Assembly (NCBI GenBank): GCA_937930275.1
Contig: CALGLM010000355.1
Span: forward strand, 1-13,290
Length of the DNA: 13,290 bases
Reading direction: 5' to 3'
DNA from: an uncultured Ignavibacteria bacterium
Lineage (GTDB): Bacteria; Bacteroidota; Ignavibacteria; Ignavibacteriales; Melioribacteraceae
Positions 1-7,275 of the stretch are shown piece after piece. A program made the position numbers and the translations under genes. A model generated the notes under the pieces. It saw nothing but the letters and a program-made list of their open reading frames with translations. It ran no database searches and was not told the DNA's origin. Within the stretch, counting starts at the first letter, position 1; every line of letters starts with the position of its first letter.

Positions 1-11
1 TCTTCCGATCT
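1..11 (+). other. Illumina TruSeq adapter remnant (artefact)
   Basis: The first 11 bases, TCTTCCGATCT, are identical to the 3' end of the Illumina TruSeq universal/read-1 adapter, the part that directly abuts an insert. Eleven bases could match by chance, but the opposite end of the window carries a 48-base match to the partner adapter. Together these make an untrimmed library end by far the best explanation. Genomic sequence should be taken to begin at base 12. Confidence 0.9.
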
Positions 12-12
12 A

Positions 13-81
13 CTTGGCTATCATTTTGATGAGATTTTATTACACTATTTTAGAAATTCCGAAATTCAAAAAATATATTAA
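13..81 (+). CDS. C-terminal tail of an upstream gene (5' truncated)
   Basis: An open frame enters from the left edge, runs for 22 codons and stops at TAA 79-81. It begins LGYHFDEILLHYFRN and ends IQKIY. Its stop overlaps the start of the next gene in a TAATG arrangement, the usual geometry of translationally coupled genes. The frame also stays open right up to the adapter junction. The tail is too short to assign to a family. It could be another cell-envelope or glycosylation gene given the glycosyltransferase that follows, but that is a guess from context only. Confidence 0.45.
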   Translation, partial: LGYHFDEILLHYFRNSEIQKIY

Positions 82-1199
82 TGAAAATACTATATTCGTG
101 TTTATCAAAAAGTTGGGGCGGTATGGAAATGTTTACCGTCCACGCAGTATCCAAATTATTAGACCGCGGAATTTATACCGAACTTTTATGTTATCCGGGT
201 TCTAAAATTGAAGAAGAAGCAAAAAAGTTGAATATAGTTACTTATGGTATTAAACAGAGCGGCTATTTTAATTTTAGTGAGATATTAAAAGTAGGAAAGC
301 TGATTAAGCAAAACGGTTATACACATATTCATACACAAGCATCCAAAGATTTATGGATTCTTGTGCCGGCATTAAAATATATCGGTTGTAAAATTCCTTT
401 GTTTTTAACAAAACAACTCGGCTCGTTTATTATTAAAAAAGACTTTATTCACAAGTTTTTATATAATAGAGTTACTGCCGCTTTTGCAATTAGTGAAGTT
501 ATTAAGCGCAATTTAATAGAAACCACTACTTTAAACGAAGAGAAAATATACTTACTGCATAACGGAGTTGATAGCCGACGCTTTGACCCTGCTAAAACTG
601 ATAGAATACAAGAAAGAAATAGATTAAGACTAAAAGAAAATGATCTTGTGATAGGGATGCTTGCCCGTTTTAGCAGCGGTAAGGGACATCCTGATTTGCT
701 GAAAGCAGCAAACTTATTAGTTAAGAAACATGTAAATTTGAAGTTTTTACTTGTCGGTGAACCGAGCAGAGGCGAAGATGATTTTTACGAGAAAATAAAA
801 CTGATGGTAAAAGACCTAAATTTGAGTGATAATGTTGTTTTTACCGGTTTTAGGAAAGATACCGAACAAGTATTATCTGCAATGGATATTTTCGCTTTCC
901 CATCGCATGCCGAAGCTTTTGGTATTGCTTTGGTGGAAGCTATGAGCATGGAGCTGCCGAGCGTATGCAGTAATAGTGACGGGGTGCAAGATATTTGTAT
1001 AGATAACTTTACCGGATTAATGTTTAAAAATAGGGATTATATCGATTTTTCTCAAAAAATTGAGGAATTGATAATTAATCCTGAAAAAAGAAAAGAATTT
1101 GGAGAGAATGCACGTAAACGTGTAATTGATTTTTTTGATATAGAACATTTGACCGATAAAGTGATTGATTACTATAAAACACTCGGAAAGGGATTTTAA
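81..1199 (+). CDS. GT4-family glycosyltransferase
   Basis: This 372-residue protein has the two-Rossmann (GT-B) layout of retaining glycosyltransferase family 4. The N-terminus (MKILYSCLSKSWGGMEMF) has the Gly-Gly acceptor-side loop. HNGVD at 160-164 marks the domain junction, ARFSSGKGH at 195-203 is the phosphate-contacting R/K segment, and EAFGIALVE at 278-286 is the E-x7-E motif that binds the nucleotide-sugar donor. Length is normal for GT4. There is no signal peptide or membrane segment, so it probably acts on the cytoplasmic side of the inner membrane, moving a sugar from a nucleotide sugar to a lipid-linked or LPS-type acceptor. Neither sugar nor acceptor can be read from sequence. The ATG start follows from the canonical N-terminus and overlaps the preceding stop (TAATG). 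Five bases separate its stop from the next gene. Confidence 0.9.
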   Translation: MKILYSCLSKSWGGMEMFTVHAVSKLLDRGIYTELLCYPGSKIEEEAKKLNIVTYGIKQSGYFNFSEILKVGKLIKQNGYTHIHTQASKDLWILVPALKYIGCKIPLFLTKQLGSFIIKKDFIHKFLYNRVTAAFAISEVIKRNLIETTTLNEEKIYLLHNGVDSRRFDPAKTDRIQERNRLRLKENDLVIGMLARFSSGKGHPDLLKAANLLVKKHVNLKFLLVGEPSRGEDDFYEKIKLMVKDLNLSDNVVFTGFRKDTEQVLSAMDIFAFPSHAEAFGIALVEAMSMELPSVCSNSDGVQDICIDNFTGLMFKNRDYIDFSQKIEELIINPEKRKEFGENARKRVIDFFDIEHLTDKVIDYYKTLGKGF

Positions 1200-1204
1200 A
1201 TTTA

Positions 1205-3307
1205 ATGGTATTTCTTAATCCTTCTGTATTATTCGGGTTAATTGCTGCAAGTATTCCGATTTTAATTCATCTGCTAAACTTAAAAAAATTAAAGAAAATT
1301 GAGTTTAGCACACTGGACTTTTTGAAAGAATTACAAAAAAATAAAATAAAAAAAGTTAAGATAAAACAATGGATTCTTTTATTATTACGTACATTGTTAA
1401 TTATCTTTTTAGTACTGTCTTTTTCACGTCCTTCATTAAAAACGGCATTGTTTGGCGAAAACGGTTCAACAGCAAAAACTACTGCAGTAATTATTGTTGA
1501 TAATACATATTCAATGTCCGTTGTAACCGATAAAGGTTCGTATTTTAATTTGGCTAAGTCGGCTGCAAAAAAAATAATAAATCAATTAAAAGAAGGGGAC
1601 GAAGCGGTTATTATTCCTGTTTCAACATTAAATAATAGCTTTTTACCTTTAACAGATTTGAAAAAAGCTAAAAAAGATATTGAAAATATTGAAATTTCGG
1701 AAGTAAGTATCCCTTTACATAATGCAATAATAAAAGCTGCCAAGGTATTGGAAAAAAGTGATAACTTTAATAAAGAAGTATATATTTTGAGTGATTTCCA
1801 ACAAAAGAGAATTTACGACCAAGAAAAAACACTTTCGGATTTTAGACAAGTGTTAAATGAACAGGTTAGACTCTATACATTTTTTTACGGCGGAAAAAAC
1901 ATATCCAACCTTTCACTTACTTTATTGGAAGGAACTAATCAAATTTTTACGGTAGGTAAAAATATTGGGTTTAACGTAAATGTTGTAAATACCGGTAATT
2001 TTCCGGTTAACAATTCTGTAGTTTCTTTATTTATTAACGGTGAAAGAGTTGCACAGCAAAATGTAAGTTTATCCCCTTCGGAAACTAAAAGATTGTATTT
2101 TGAAACAATTTTAAAGAAAAGTGGACTAACAGAAGTAGTTGCAGAATGTGAAGAAGACGAGATTAGTTATGATAACAAGCGATTTTTTACCCTTAATATT
2201 CCGGAAGAAATTAAATTGGTTTTATTAACCGATGACCCCCAAGACGGTTATTTTATAAAAGCAGCTTTAAAAGAAAGTGATTCTTTAAGTTATATTAAGT
2301 TATCAGAAAAAAATACAACTCTTGCAGATGCAATAAATTTTTTTGATTACAATGCGGTAATTATTATAGGCGGAAAAAACATTAAAAACTTTACTGCATT
2401 AAACGATTTTAAATTAAACAAAGGGGGAATTATAATATTCCCGCCTTCAAACGGAAATTTGAATGAATTTAATGTTTTGTTAAATAATTTGGAATTGCCA
2501 AAGGCATCTGAAAATAAAGGGGGCTTGGGTAATAAAACAGGTTATAACTTCGGAAATATTGACTTTGAACATCCGTTGTTTTTTGAGTTGTTTGAAAAAA
2601 ACGAAAAACCAAAAATTGAATCACCCGATATTTATAATTATTATAAACTTAGTATGGGGTTATATGGTAGGGGCATTATAGAGATGGACGATAAGTCACC
2701 TTTTTTAGTTGAATATAGTCAAAATAATTCAAAAGTTTTAGTGTATAATACTGCTCCTAAATTAAACTGGTCCAATTTTGTTATAAAAAGTATTTTTGCA
2801 CCGTTAATTAATAGAGGAGTGTATTATTTAACCGCAATTACGGATAATAACGAAGAGTTTTTTACGGGAAATGAAATGTATATTAATATCGGAAATAACA
2901 TTTCGGGCACTTTTGATTTACAAAAAGGGAACGGAAATTCGGAAAAAATTTCTGCAGATTCTTTAAGTGGCAACGGAATACTAAAATACGAAAATACCGA
3001 TTGTAGCGGAGTTTATAAAATATTTAATAACGGAAAATTATTAAATTTTAAATCTGTAAATAACAATCCAGTTGAAAGTAATTTTAATTATTCTAAAAAT
3101 TCGGATTTTGAGGATTACTTAAAAAGAATTAACTTTAAAGGGACTCAATATAATATTAATCCTGATGAAGATTTTGCCGAAAAAATTTATCAATCACGTT
3201 TTGGTACGGAATTATGGCGGTTATTTTTAGTTCTTGCATTAATAGCCGCAATTTTAGAAATGTTTGTGGCACGAAGTACAAAAAAAGATTTAGTAACAAT
3301 AGGTTAA
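1205..3307 (+). CDS. BatA-like membrane protein with von Willebrand factor A domain
   Basis: This 700-residue protein opens with the double-anchor module seen in BatA-type proteins (family TIGR02226). LNPSVLFGLIAASIPILIHL at 4-23 is the first membrane helix. A basic loop and a second helix follow at about 56-74 (WILLLLRTLLIIFLVLSF), then SRPSL. A VWA domain follows with a MIDAS-like metal site, DNTYS at 99-103 (Thr where Ser is more common in DxSxS), and the later aspartate in ILSDFQ (Asp197). Residues 232-332 resemble a CARDB/Ig-like beta domain. The region from about 336 looks like the glutamine-amidotransferase-like fold often attached to these proteins (inference). A final membrane helix sits at 670-688. 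The bulk of the protein should face the periplasm. The function of such proteins is poorly known. The usual partners BatB, BatD and MoxR ATPase are absent from this window. It lies 5 bases after the glycosyltransferase and 1 base before hflX. Confidence 0.85.
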   Translation: MVFLNPSVLFGLIAASIPILIHLLNLKKLKKIEFSTLDFLKELQKNKIKKVKIKQWILLLLRTLLIIFLVLSFSRPSLKTALFGENGSTAKTTAVIIVDNTYSMSVVTDKGSYFNLAKSAAKKIINQLKEGDEAVIIPVSTLNNSFLPLTDLKKAKKDIENIEISEVSIPLHNAIIKAAKVLEKSDNFNKEVYILSDFQQKRIYDQEKTLSDFRQVLNEQVRLYTFFYGGKNISNLSLTLLEGTNQIFTVGKNIGFNVNVVNTGNFPVNNSVVSLFINGERVAQQNVSLSPSETKRLYFETILKKSGLTEVVAECEEDEISYDNKRFFTLNIPEEIKLVLLTDDPQDGYFIKAALKESDSLSYIKLSEKNTTLADAINFFDYNAVIIIGGKNIKNFTALNDFKLNKGGIIIFPPSNGNLNEFNVLLNNLELPKASENKGGLGNKTGYNFGNIDFEHPLFFELFEKNEKPKIESPDIYNYYKLSMGLYGRGIIEMDDKSPFLVEYSQNNSKVLVYNTAPKLNWSNFVIKSIFAPLINRGVYYLTAITDNNEEFFTGNEMYINIGNNISGTFDLQKGNGNSEKISADSLSGNGILKYENTDCSGVYKIFNNGKLLNFKSVNNNPVESNFNYSKNSDFEDYLKRINFKGTQYNINPDEDFAEKIYQSRFGTELWRLFLVLALIAAILEMFVARSTKKDLVTIG

Positions 3308-3308
3308 T

Positions 3309-4583
3309 ATGGAATTACAAGAAATAGAAGTAAAAAAAATAGAAAAGGCAATACTAATTGCGTTAAAGGGGTTTGGAGCACCGGATGAGGTAGTTGAAGA
3401 ATATCTTAACGAGCTTGAATTGTTAGCTAAAACTGCCGGCGCCGAAACGGTTATGAGAATTACTCAAGATAAAAGCCGATTTGATAATGCATATTATGTG
3501 GGAAAAGGCAAAGTTGAAGAAATAAAACAGCTTGCCGAACTTAACGATGTTGATTTGATAATATTTGATGATGACTTAACTCCTACTCAGGTACGAAATC
3601 TTGAAAAAATGATAGAAAAAAAGATTTTGGATAGAAGCGGATTAATTTTAGATATATTTGCGCAACATGCACGAACAAATGAAGCAAAAACTCAGGTTGA
3701 ACTTGCTCAGTTAGAATATTTATTACCTCGTTTAACGCGCGCATGGACTCACTTAAGCAAGCAATACGGAGGAATAGGCACCAAAGGACCCGGTGAAACA
3801 CAGATAGAAACTGATAGACGTATAATACGTACAAGAATTGCAAAACTAAAAGAAAAACTTGAAAAAATAGAAAAACAACAGACAACAAAAAGCTTAAAAA
3901 GACAAAATTTGGTTTCCGCATCATTAGTTGGTTATACAAATGCAGGTAAATCAACATTAATTAATCTTCTTACGGATGCCGAAGTATTGGCAGAAGATAA
4001 ACTGTTTGCCACGTTAGATTCAACTACAAGAAGTCTGGATTTAGCAAAAAATAAAAAACTTATAGTAAGCGATACGGTAGGATTTATTAGAAAACTTCCC
4101 GCCCATTTAGTTGCATCCTTTAAAAGTACTTTAAATGTTGTTAGAGAGGCCGATATTATTCTGCATGTTATTGATCTTTCACATCCGTTTTTTGAAGAGC
4201 ACATAAAAGTAGTTCAGGATACTTTAAAAGACTTAGGCTGCGAAACTAAGCCGACATTGCTAATTTTTAACAAAGCAGATAAAATTAAGGACAAGCATAT
4301 AATAGATTACGTAAAAGCAAAATATTCAAACTCAATTATTATTTCCGCTGCCCGAGGCATTAATATTCAAAATTTAAATAAAAAACTGATTGAATTTTAC
4401 GATAATAATTTTGTTTCAAGAACAATAAAAGTAAGCACATATCAATCTAAATTTATTTCGGTAATTTACTCGCTTGCCGATGTTATAGATATTAAATACG
4501 AAGAAAATTTTGCTTTAATTAATTATAAAACAACAGTTGAAAATAATAATAAAATAAATAAGATTTTATATGAAGACAAATGA
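3309..4583 (+). CDS. hflX: GTPase HflX
   Basis: This 424-residue protein matches HflX, a ribosome-binding GTPase that, in studied bacteria, splits stalled or stress-arrested 70S ribosomes. The N-terminal HflX domain (about 10-180) ends in the family's glycine-rich signature, GGIGTKGPGETQIETDRR at 154-171. A predicted coiled coil at about 172-195 leads into the G domain. There G1 is GYTNAGKST at 208-216, the switch I threonine lies near ATLDSTTR (234-241), G3 is DTVGF at 255-259, G4 is NKAD at 321-324 and G5 is SAARG at 346-350. All nucleotide-binding motifs look intact. A short C-terminal domain follows. The protein is cytoplasmic and ribosome-associated. The start is one base after the preceding stop. 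The TGA stop lies 14 bases inside hutH, so the two are probably translationally coupled. Confidence 0.96.
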   Translation: MELQEIEVKKIEKAILIALKGFGAPDEVVEEYLNELELLAKTAGAETVMRITQDKSRFDNAYYVGKGKVEEIKQLAELNDVDLIIFDDDLTPTQVRNLEKMIEKKILDRSGLILDIFAQHARTNEAKTQVELAQLEYLLPRLTRAWTHLSKQYGGIGTKGPGETQIETDRRIIRTRIAKLKEKLEKIEKQQTTKSLKRQNLVSASLVGYTNAGKSTLINLLTDAEVLAEDKLFATLDSTTRSLDLAKNKKLIVSDTVGFIRKLPAHLVASFKSTLNVVREADIILHVIDLSHPFFEEHIKVVQDTLKDLGCETKPTLLIFNKADKIKDKHIIDYVKAKYSNSIIISAARGINIQNLNKKLIEFYDNNFVSRTIKVSTYQSKFISVIYSLADVIDIKYEENFALINYKTTVENNNKINKILYEDK

Positions 4584-6135
4584 ATTAGTAATTGACGGTA
4601 AATCGCTGACTTTAGCACAAATTGATGAATTTATTAAGGGTTCGGTAAAGGTAAAATTAAGTGGTTTTTCTATTGAAAAAATTAACAAAGCTTGCAATTT
4701 AATTGATACTTGGATAAGCGAAGACAGGGCGGTGTACGGAGTAACTACCGGGTTTGGCGAATTTGCAAATGTAAAAATTTCTTCCGGCGATTTAAAATTA
4801 TTGCAAAAAAATTTAATACTTAGCCATGCTGCCGGAGTTGGAGAATTACTCCCTCCTATAATAGTAAAAATTATGATGCTCCTGCGTGCAAATGCTTTGG
4901 CTTTAGGACATAGCGGTATCCGTTTATCGACAATTAATTTGTTGATTGATATGATAAATAATAATATCATTCCTGCGGTTCCTTCTCAAGGTTCGGTAGG
5001 CAGTAGCGGCGATTTAGTACCGCTTGCTCATATGGTGCTTGCTATGATTGGACACGGAAAAGTTCAAGTATTTGATGAACTTGAAGAGCATACTACAAAG
5101 TTTACGCAACTTGAGGAATCTAAGGATATTTTAGCTAAATTTAATTTAGAACCGGTTGAACTTGCTGCAAAAGAAGGGCTTGCTTTAATTAACGGTACGC
5201 AAATGATGACTGCCTTTGCAAGTTACATATGCGTAAAAGCAAAAAAAATAAATAAAATTGCAGACATAGCCGCTTCGTTAACTCACGAAGCTTTACGCGG
5301 AAGCGATAGGGCATATGATTTAAGACTGCATAAATTGCGTCCCCATAAAGGTCAAATATCAACCGCCGAAAATATGTTAAGTTTAATTAAAGAAAGTGAA
5401 ATTAGAGAATCGCATAAAACAAATGACACGAGAGTGCAGGATTCGTATTCGTTACGCTGCATTCCTCAAATTCACGGTGCTTCGCGCGATACAATAAATT
5501 ATGTGTGTTCGGTTGTTGAAACGGAAATAAACTCGGTAACGGATAATCCTTTAATATTTACTGATGACGGAGATTATTTAGAAGGGGGAAATTTCCACGG
5601 ACAGCCTATTGCGTTAGTTATGGATTTTATGGGAATAGCATTAAGCGAACTTGCAAACGTAGCAGAAAGGCGTATTGAAAGAATGGTTAACGGTTCTTTA
5701 AGTATGCTTCCCCGCTTTTTAACGCCTAAAGGAGGATTGAACAGCGGATTGATGATTGCCCAATATACTGCAGCAAGTTTGGTATCCGAAAATAAAGTTT
5801 TAGCTCATCCTGCAAGCGTGGATTCAATACCGACAAGTGCAAATCAAGAAGACCACAACTCAATGGGGTCAATTGCAGCTCGTAAATGTTATAACATTCT
5901 AAATAATGTAACAAACGTATTTGCAATTGAATTATTTACGGCAGCACAAGGAATTGAGTTTCTAAAACCGCTAAAATGCGGTAAAGGGACGGGATCGGCA
6001 TATAATTTTATAAGAAAATTTGTTGAACCGCTAAACCAAGACAGGGTAATTTCCGATGATATATATATAATCAAAAAAATTATTGATGATAATTCATTAT
6101 TAACGGAAGTAGAAAAGTCGGTTAAATTAAACTAA
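4570..6135 (+). CDS. hutH: Histidine ammonia-lyase (histidase)
   Basis: This 521-residue enzyme of the MIO aromatic-amino-acid lyase family removes ammonia from L-histidine to give urocanate, the first step of histidine degradation. Active-site segments align with known histidases. YGVTTGFG begins at Tyr56, the Ser-His pair at 85-86 (LSHAAG) favours histidine over phenylalanine, NGTQ is at 208-211, and QDSYSLR at 290-296 supplies Gln, Tyr and Arg. GNFHGQP surrounds Phe342, and NQEDHNSMG carries Glu427, a glutamate typical of histidases. The MIO cofactor triad reads Ser-Ser-Gly at 145-147 (GSVGSSGDL) instead of the usual Ala-Ser-Gly. The ATG at 4570 is preferred because the conserved N-terminus (VIDGKSLTLAQI) starts at once after it. 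No hutU, hutI or hutG is nearby, so the rest of the pathway, if present, is elsewhere. Confidence 0.92.
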   Translation: MKTNELVIDGKSLTLAQIDEFIKGSVKVKLSGFSIEKINKACNLIDTWISEDRAVYGVTTGFGEFANVKISSGDLKLLQKNLILSHAAGVGELLPPIIVKIMMLLRANALALGHSGIRLSTINLLIDMINNNIIPAVPSQGSVGSSGDLVPLAHMVLAMIGHGKVQVFDELEEHTTKFTQLEESKDILAKFNLEPVELAAKEGLALINGTQMMTAFASYICVKAKKINKIADIAASLTHEALRGSDRAYDLRLHKLRPHKGQISTAENMLSLIKESEIRESHKTNDTRVQDSYSLRCIPQIHGASRDTINYVCSVVETEINSVTDNPLIFTDDGDYLEGGNFHGQPIALVMDFMGIALSELANVAERRIERMVNGSLSMLPRFLTPKGGLNSGLMIAQYTAASLVSENKVLAHPASVDSIPTSANQEDHNSMGSIAARKCYNILNNVTNVFAIELFTAAQGIEFLKPLKCGKGTGSAYNFIRKFVEPLNQDRVISDDIYIIKKIIDDNSLLTEVEKSVKLN

Positions 6136-6139
6136 ATAT

Positions 6140-7207
6140 ATGGCTGAAAACGAAAAACTTACAATAATTACTACTCAACCGGCAAGTCCGGAAGTTGCTA
6201 CCGTGCCGGTTAAGTATATCTTTTTGGATATTGTTAACTTTACGCAAAACAGAAGCGTTGAAGCCCAAAGCGATATTATAAAAGCGTTAAACGATGTTGT
6301 TAAAAGCACAATAAAAGAAAATAAAGTGCCAAAAGAAAATGTAATTTATCTGCCTACGGGGGACGGAATTTGTATTGCATTATTGTATATTGAACAGCCA
6401 TATGATATACATTTAAAAATAGCCGTTGAAATTATTGAAAAAATAGAAAAACACAATAATAAATATCTTGACCCGATGAGGCAGTTTAAGGTAAGGATAG
6501 GTATTAACAGTAATATTGATAATTTAATTGTAGATATAAACGATAACAAAAATATTAGCGGTGCGGGTGTTAATTTGTGTCAAAGAATAATGAGTTTGGC
6601 TGACGGTAACCAAATTCTTATTGGTGCAACAGTTTATGAAATGCTGAAATACCGAGAAAAATATATGCATTCGTTTGTTAGATACGAAACTTTAGTAAAA
6701 CATAACGAAAGATTAGTAGTATATCATTTTGTAAAACAAAATGTGCCGGGTTTAAGTACGGATATACCAAGTAGTTTTGATGCAATAAATAGCGAAGGAG
6801 AAAAGTTAACCAAGTTTTCGGCTTACTATTTTGTTCATTCGTTACTTAACCGTAAATTTTTTATTAGAAAGCAATCAAATCCCGAATTAATAATAGGAAC
6901 TGTGTTACTTTGGTCATTGGCAACCGATAGCTTAAGCGAATCGGAAAGTACGGATATGAAACCGGCAAATTATATTACGTGGAAAGCCAAACGGGCAAGT
7001 TTTGAAGAACAATTCCAATATTATTCATCGGTTGATATGCGTATTTTGTGGTCTTTGTTCAAGTTTATTATTAAATACGATTTACAGGTTTACGAACGAT
7101 TTTTTGAAAAAAACGTAAATGTAGATTGGCGTGTTATTAATTCTGCAGGAAGAGATAAACTGAAAAGCGAATGGCCCGGAATACTTCGTCAATTCGACCT
7201 TCTTTAA
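6140..7207 (+). CDS. Class III adenylate/guanylate cyclase-domain protein with unknown C-terminal region
   Basis: Residues about 23-200 of this 355-residue protein form a class III nucleotide-cyclase homology domain. FLDIVNFT carries the first metal aspartate (Asp30), and LPTGDGICIAL carries the second (Asp75). FKVRIGIN is a core strand. SGAGVNLCQRIMSLADG has the transition-state Asn145 and Arg149 in the standard N-x3-R spacing. By hand alignment, the base-reading positions are Leu71 (usually Lys in adenylate cyclases, Glu in guanylate cyclases) and Asn138 (usually Asp/Thr or Cys), so the product cannot be predicted. Residues about 203-355 are probably helical and rich in aromatic residues (Trp, Tyr, Phe); I recognise no family. 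There is no signal peptide or membrane helix, so it is cytoplasmic. It starts 4 bases after hutH and probably closes this transcription unit. Confidence 0.78.
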   Translation: MAENEKLTIITTQPASPEVATVPVKYIFLDIVNFTQNRSVEAQSDIIKALNDVVKSTIKENKVPKENVIYLPTGDGICIALLYIEQPYDIHLKIAVEIIEKIEKHNNKYLDPMRQFKVRIGINSNIDNLIVDINDNKNISGAGVNLCQRIMSLADGNQILIGATVYEMLKYREKYMHSFVRYETLVKHNERLVVYHFVKQNVPGLSTDIPSSFDAINSEGEKLTKFSAYYFVHSLLNRKFFIRKQSNPELIIGTVLLWSLATDSLSESESTDMKPANYITWKAKRASFEEQFQYYSSVDMRILWSLFKFIIKYDLQVYERFFEKNVNVDWRVINSAGRDKLKSEWPGILRQFDLL

Positions 7208-7237
7208 TTTCTCTTCTAACATAACGCCAAAAATTTG

Positions 7238-7245
7238 TATATTTG
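7238..7245 (+). promoter_or_regulatory. Possible Bacteroidota-type -7 promoter element
   Basis: TATATTTG matches the TAnnTTTG -7 consensus of Bacteroidota housekeeping promoters. It lies in the 68-base gap before the large activase gene, about 30 bases upstream of the ATG. The expected -33 TTTG about 20 bases further upstream (near 7211-7218) is not present, so support is partial. If real, transcription would begin near 7250, downstream of the alternative TTG start at 7243. That agrees with translation starting at the ATG at 7276. I see no convincing hairpin terminator in the gap. Confidence 0.35.
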
Positions 7246-7275
7246 CTATTTGTAAATTACGAAAGATTATTAGGA

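Noticed and set aside
14..205. Forward open frame of 63 codons at the left end
   Set aside because: It overlaps the well-supported glycosyltransferase start in another frame and uses a TTG start. Its residues resemble no protein.
1886..2386. Repeated GGCGGAAAAAAC in two places in the VWA protein gene
   Set aside because: Both copies encode Gly-Gly-Lys-Asn-Ile in the same frame, and flanking sequence differs. This is coincidence of codons, not a functional repeat.
3583..3957. Reverse-strand open frame of 124 codons inside hflX
   Set aside because: It lies wholly within a strongly recognised gene whose GTPase motifs are in the + frame. The translation is a Phe/Leu-rich low-complexity product of antisense AT-rich coding sequence, with no family resemblance.
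4566..4970. Reverse-strand open frame of 134 codons over the hutH start
   Set aside because: It is antisense to conserved histidase sequence and shows no recognisable domain or own promoter. It is a shadow frame.
6140..7207. A cyclic-nucleotide anti-phage (CBASS/Pycsar-like) system
   Set aside because: A cyclase domain with an orphan C-terminus is suggestive, but no effector gene such as a nuclease, TIR or membrane pore follows. The next gene is a metabolic-type activase, and the surroundings look like core genome.
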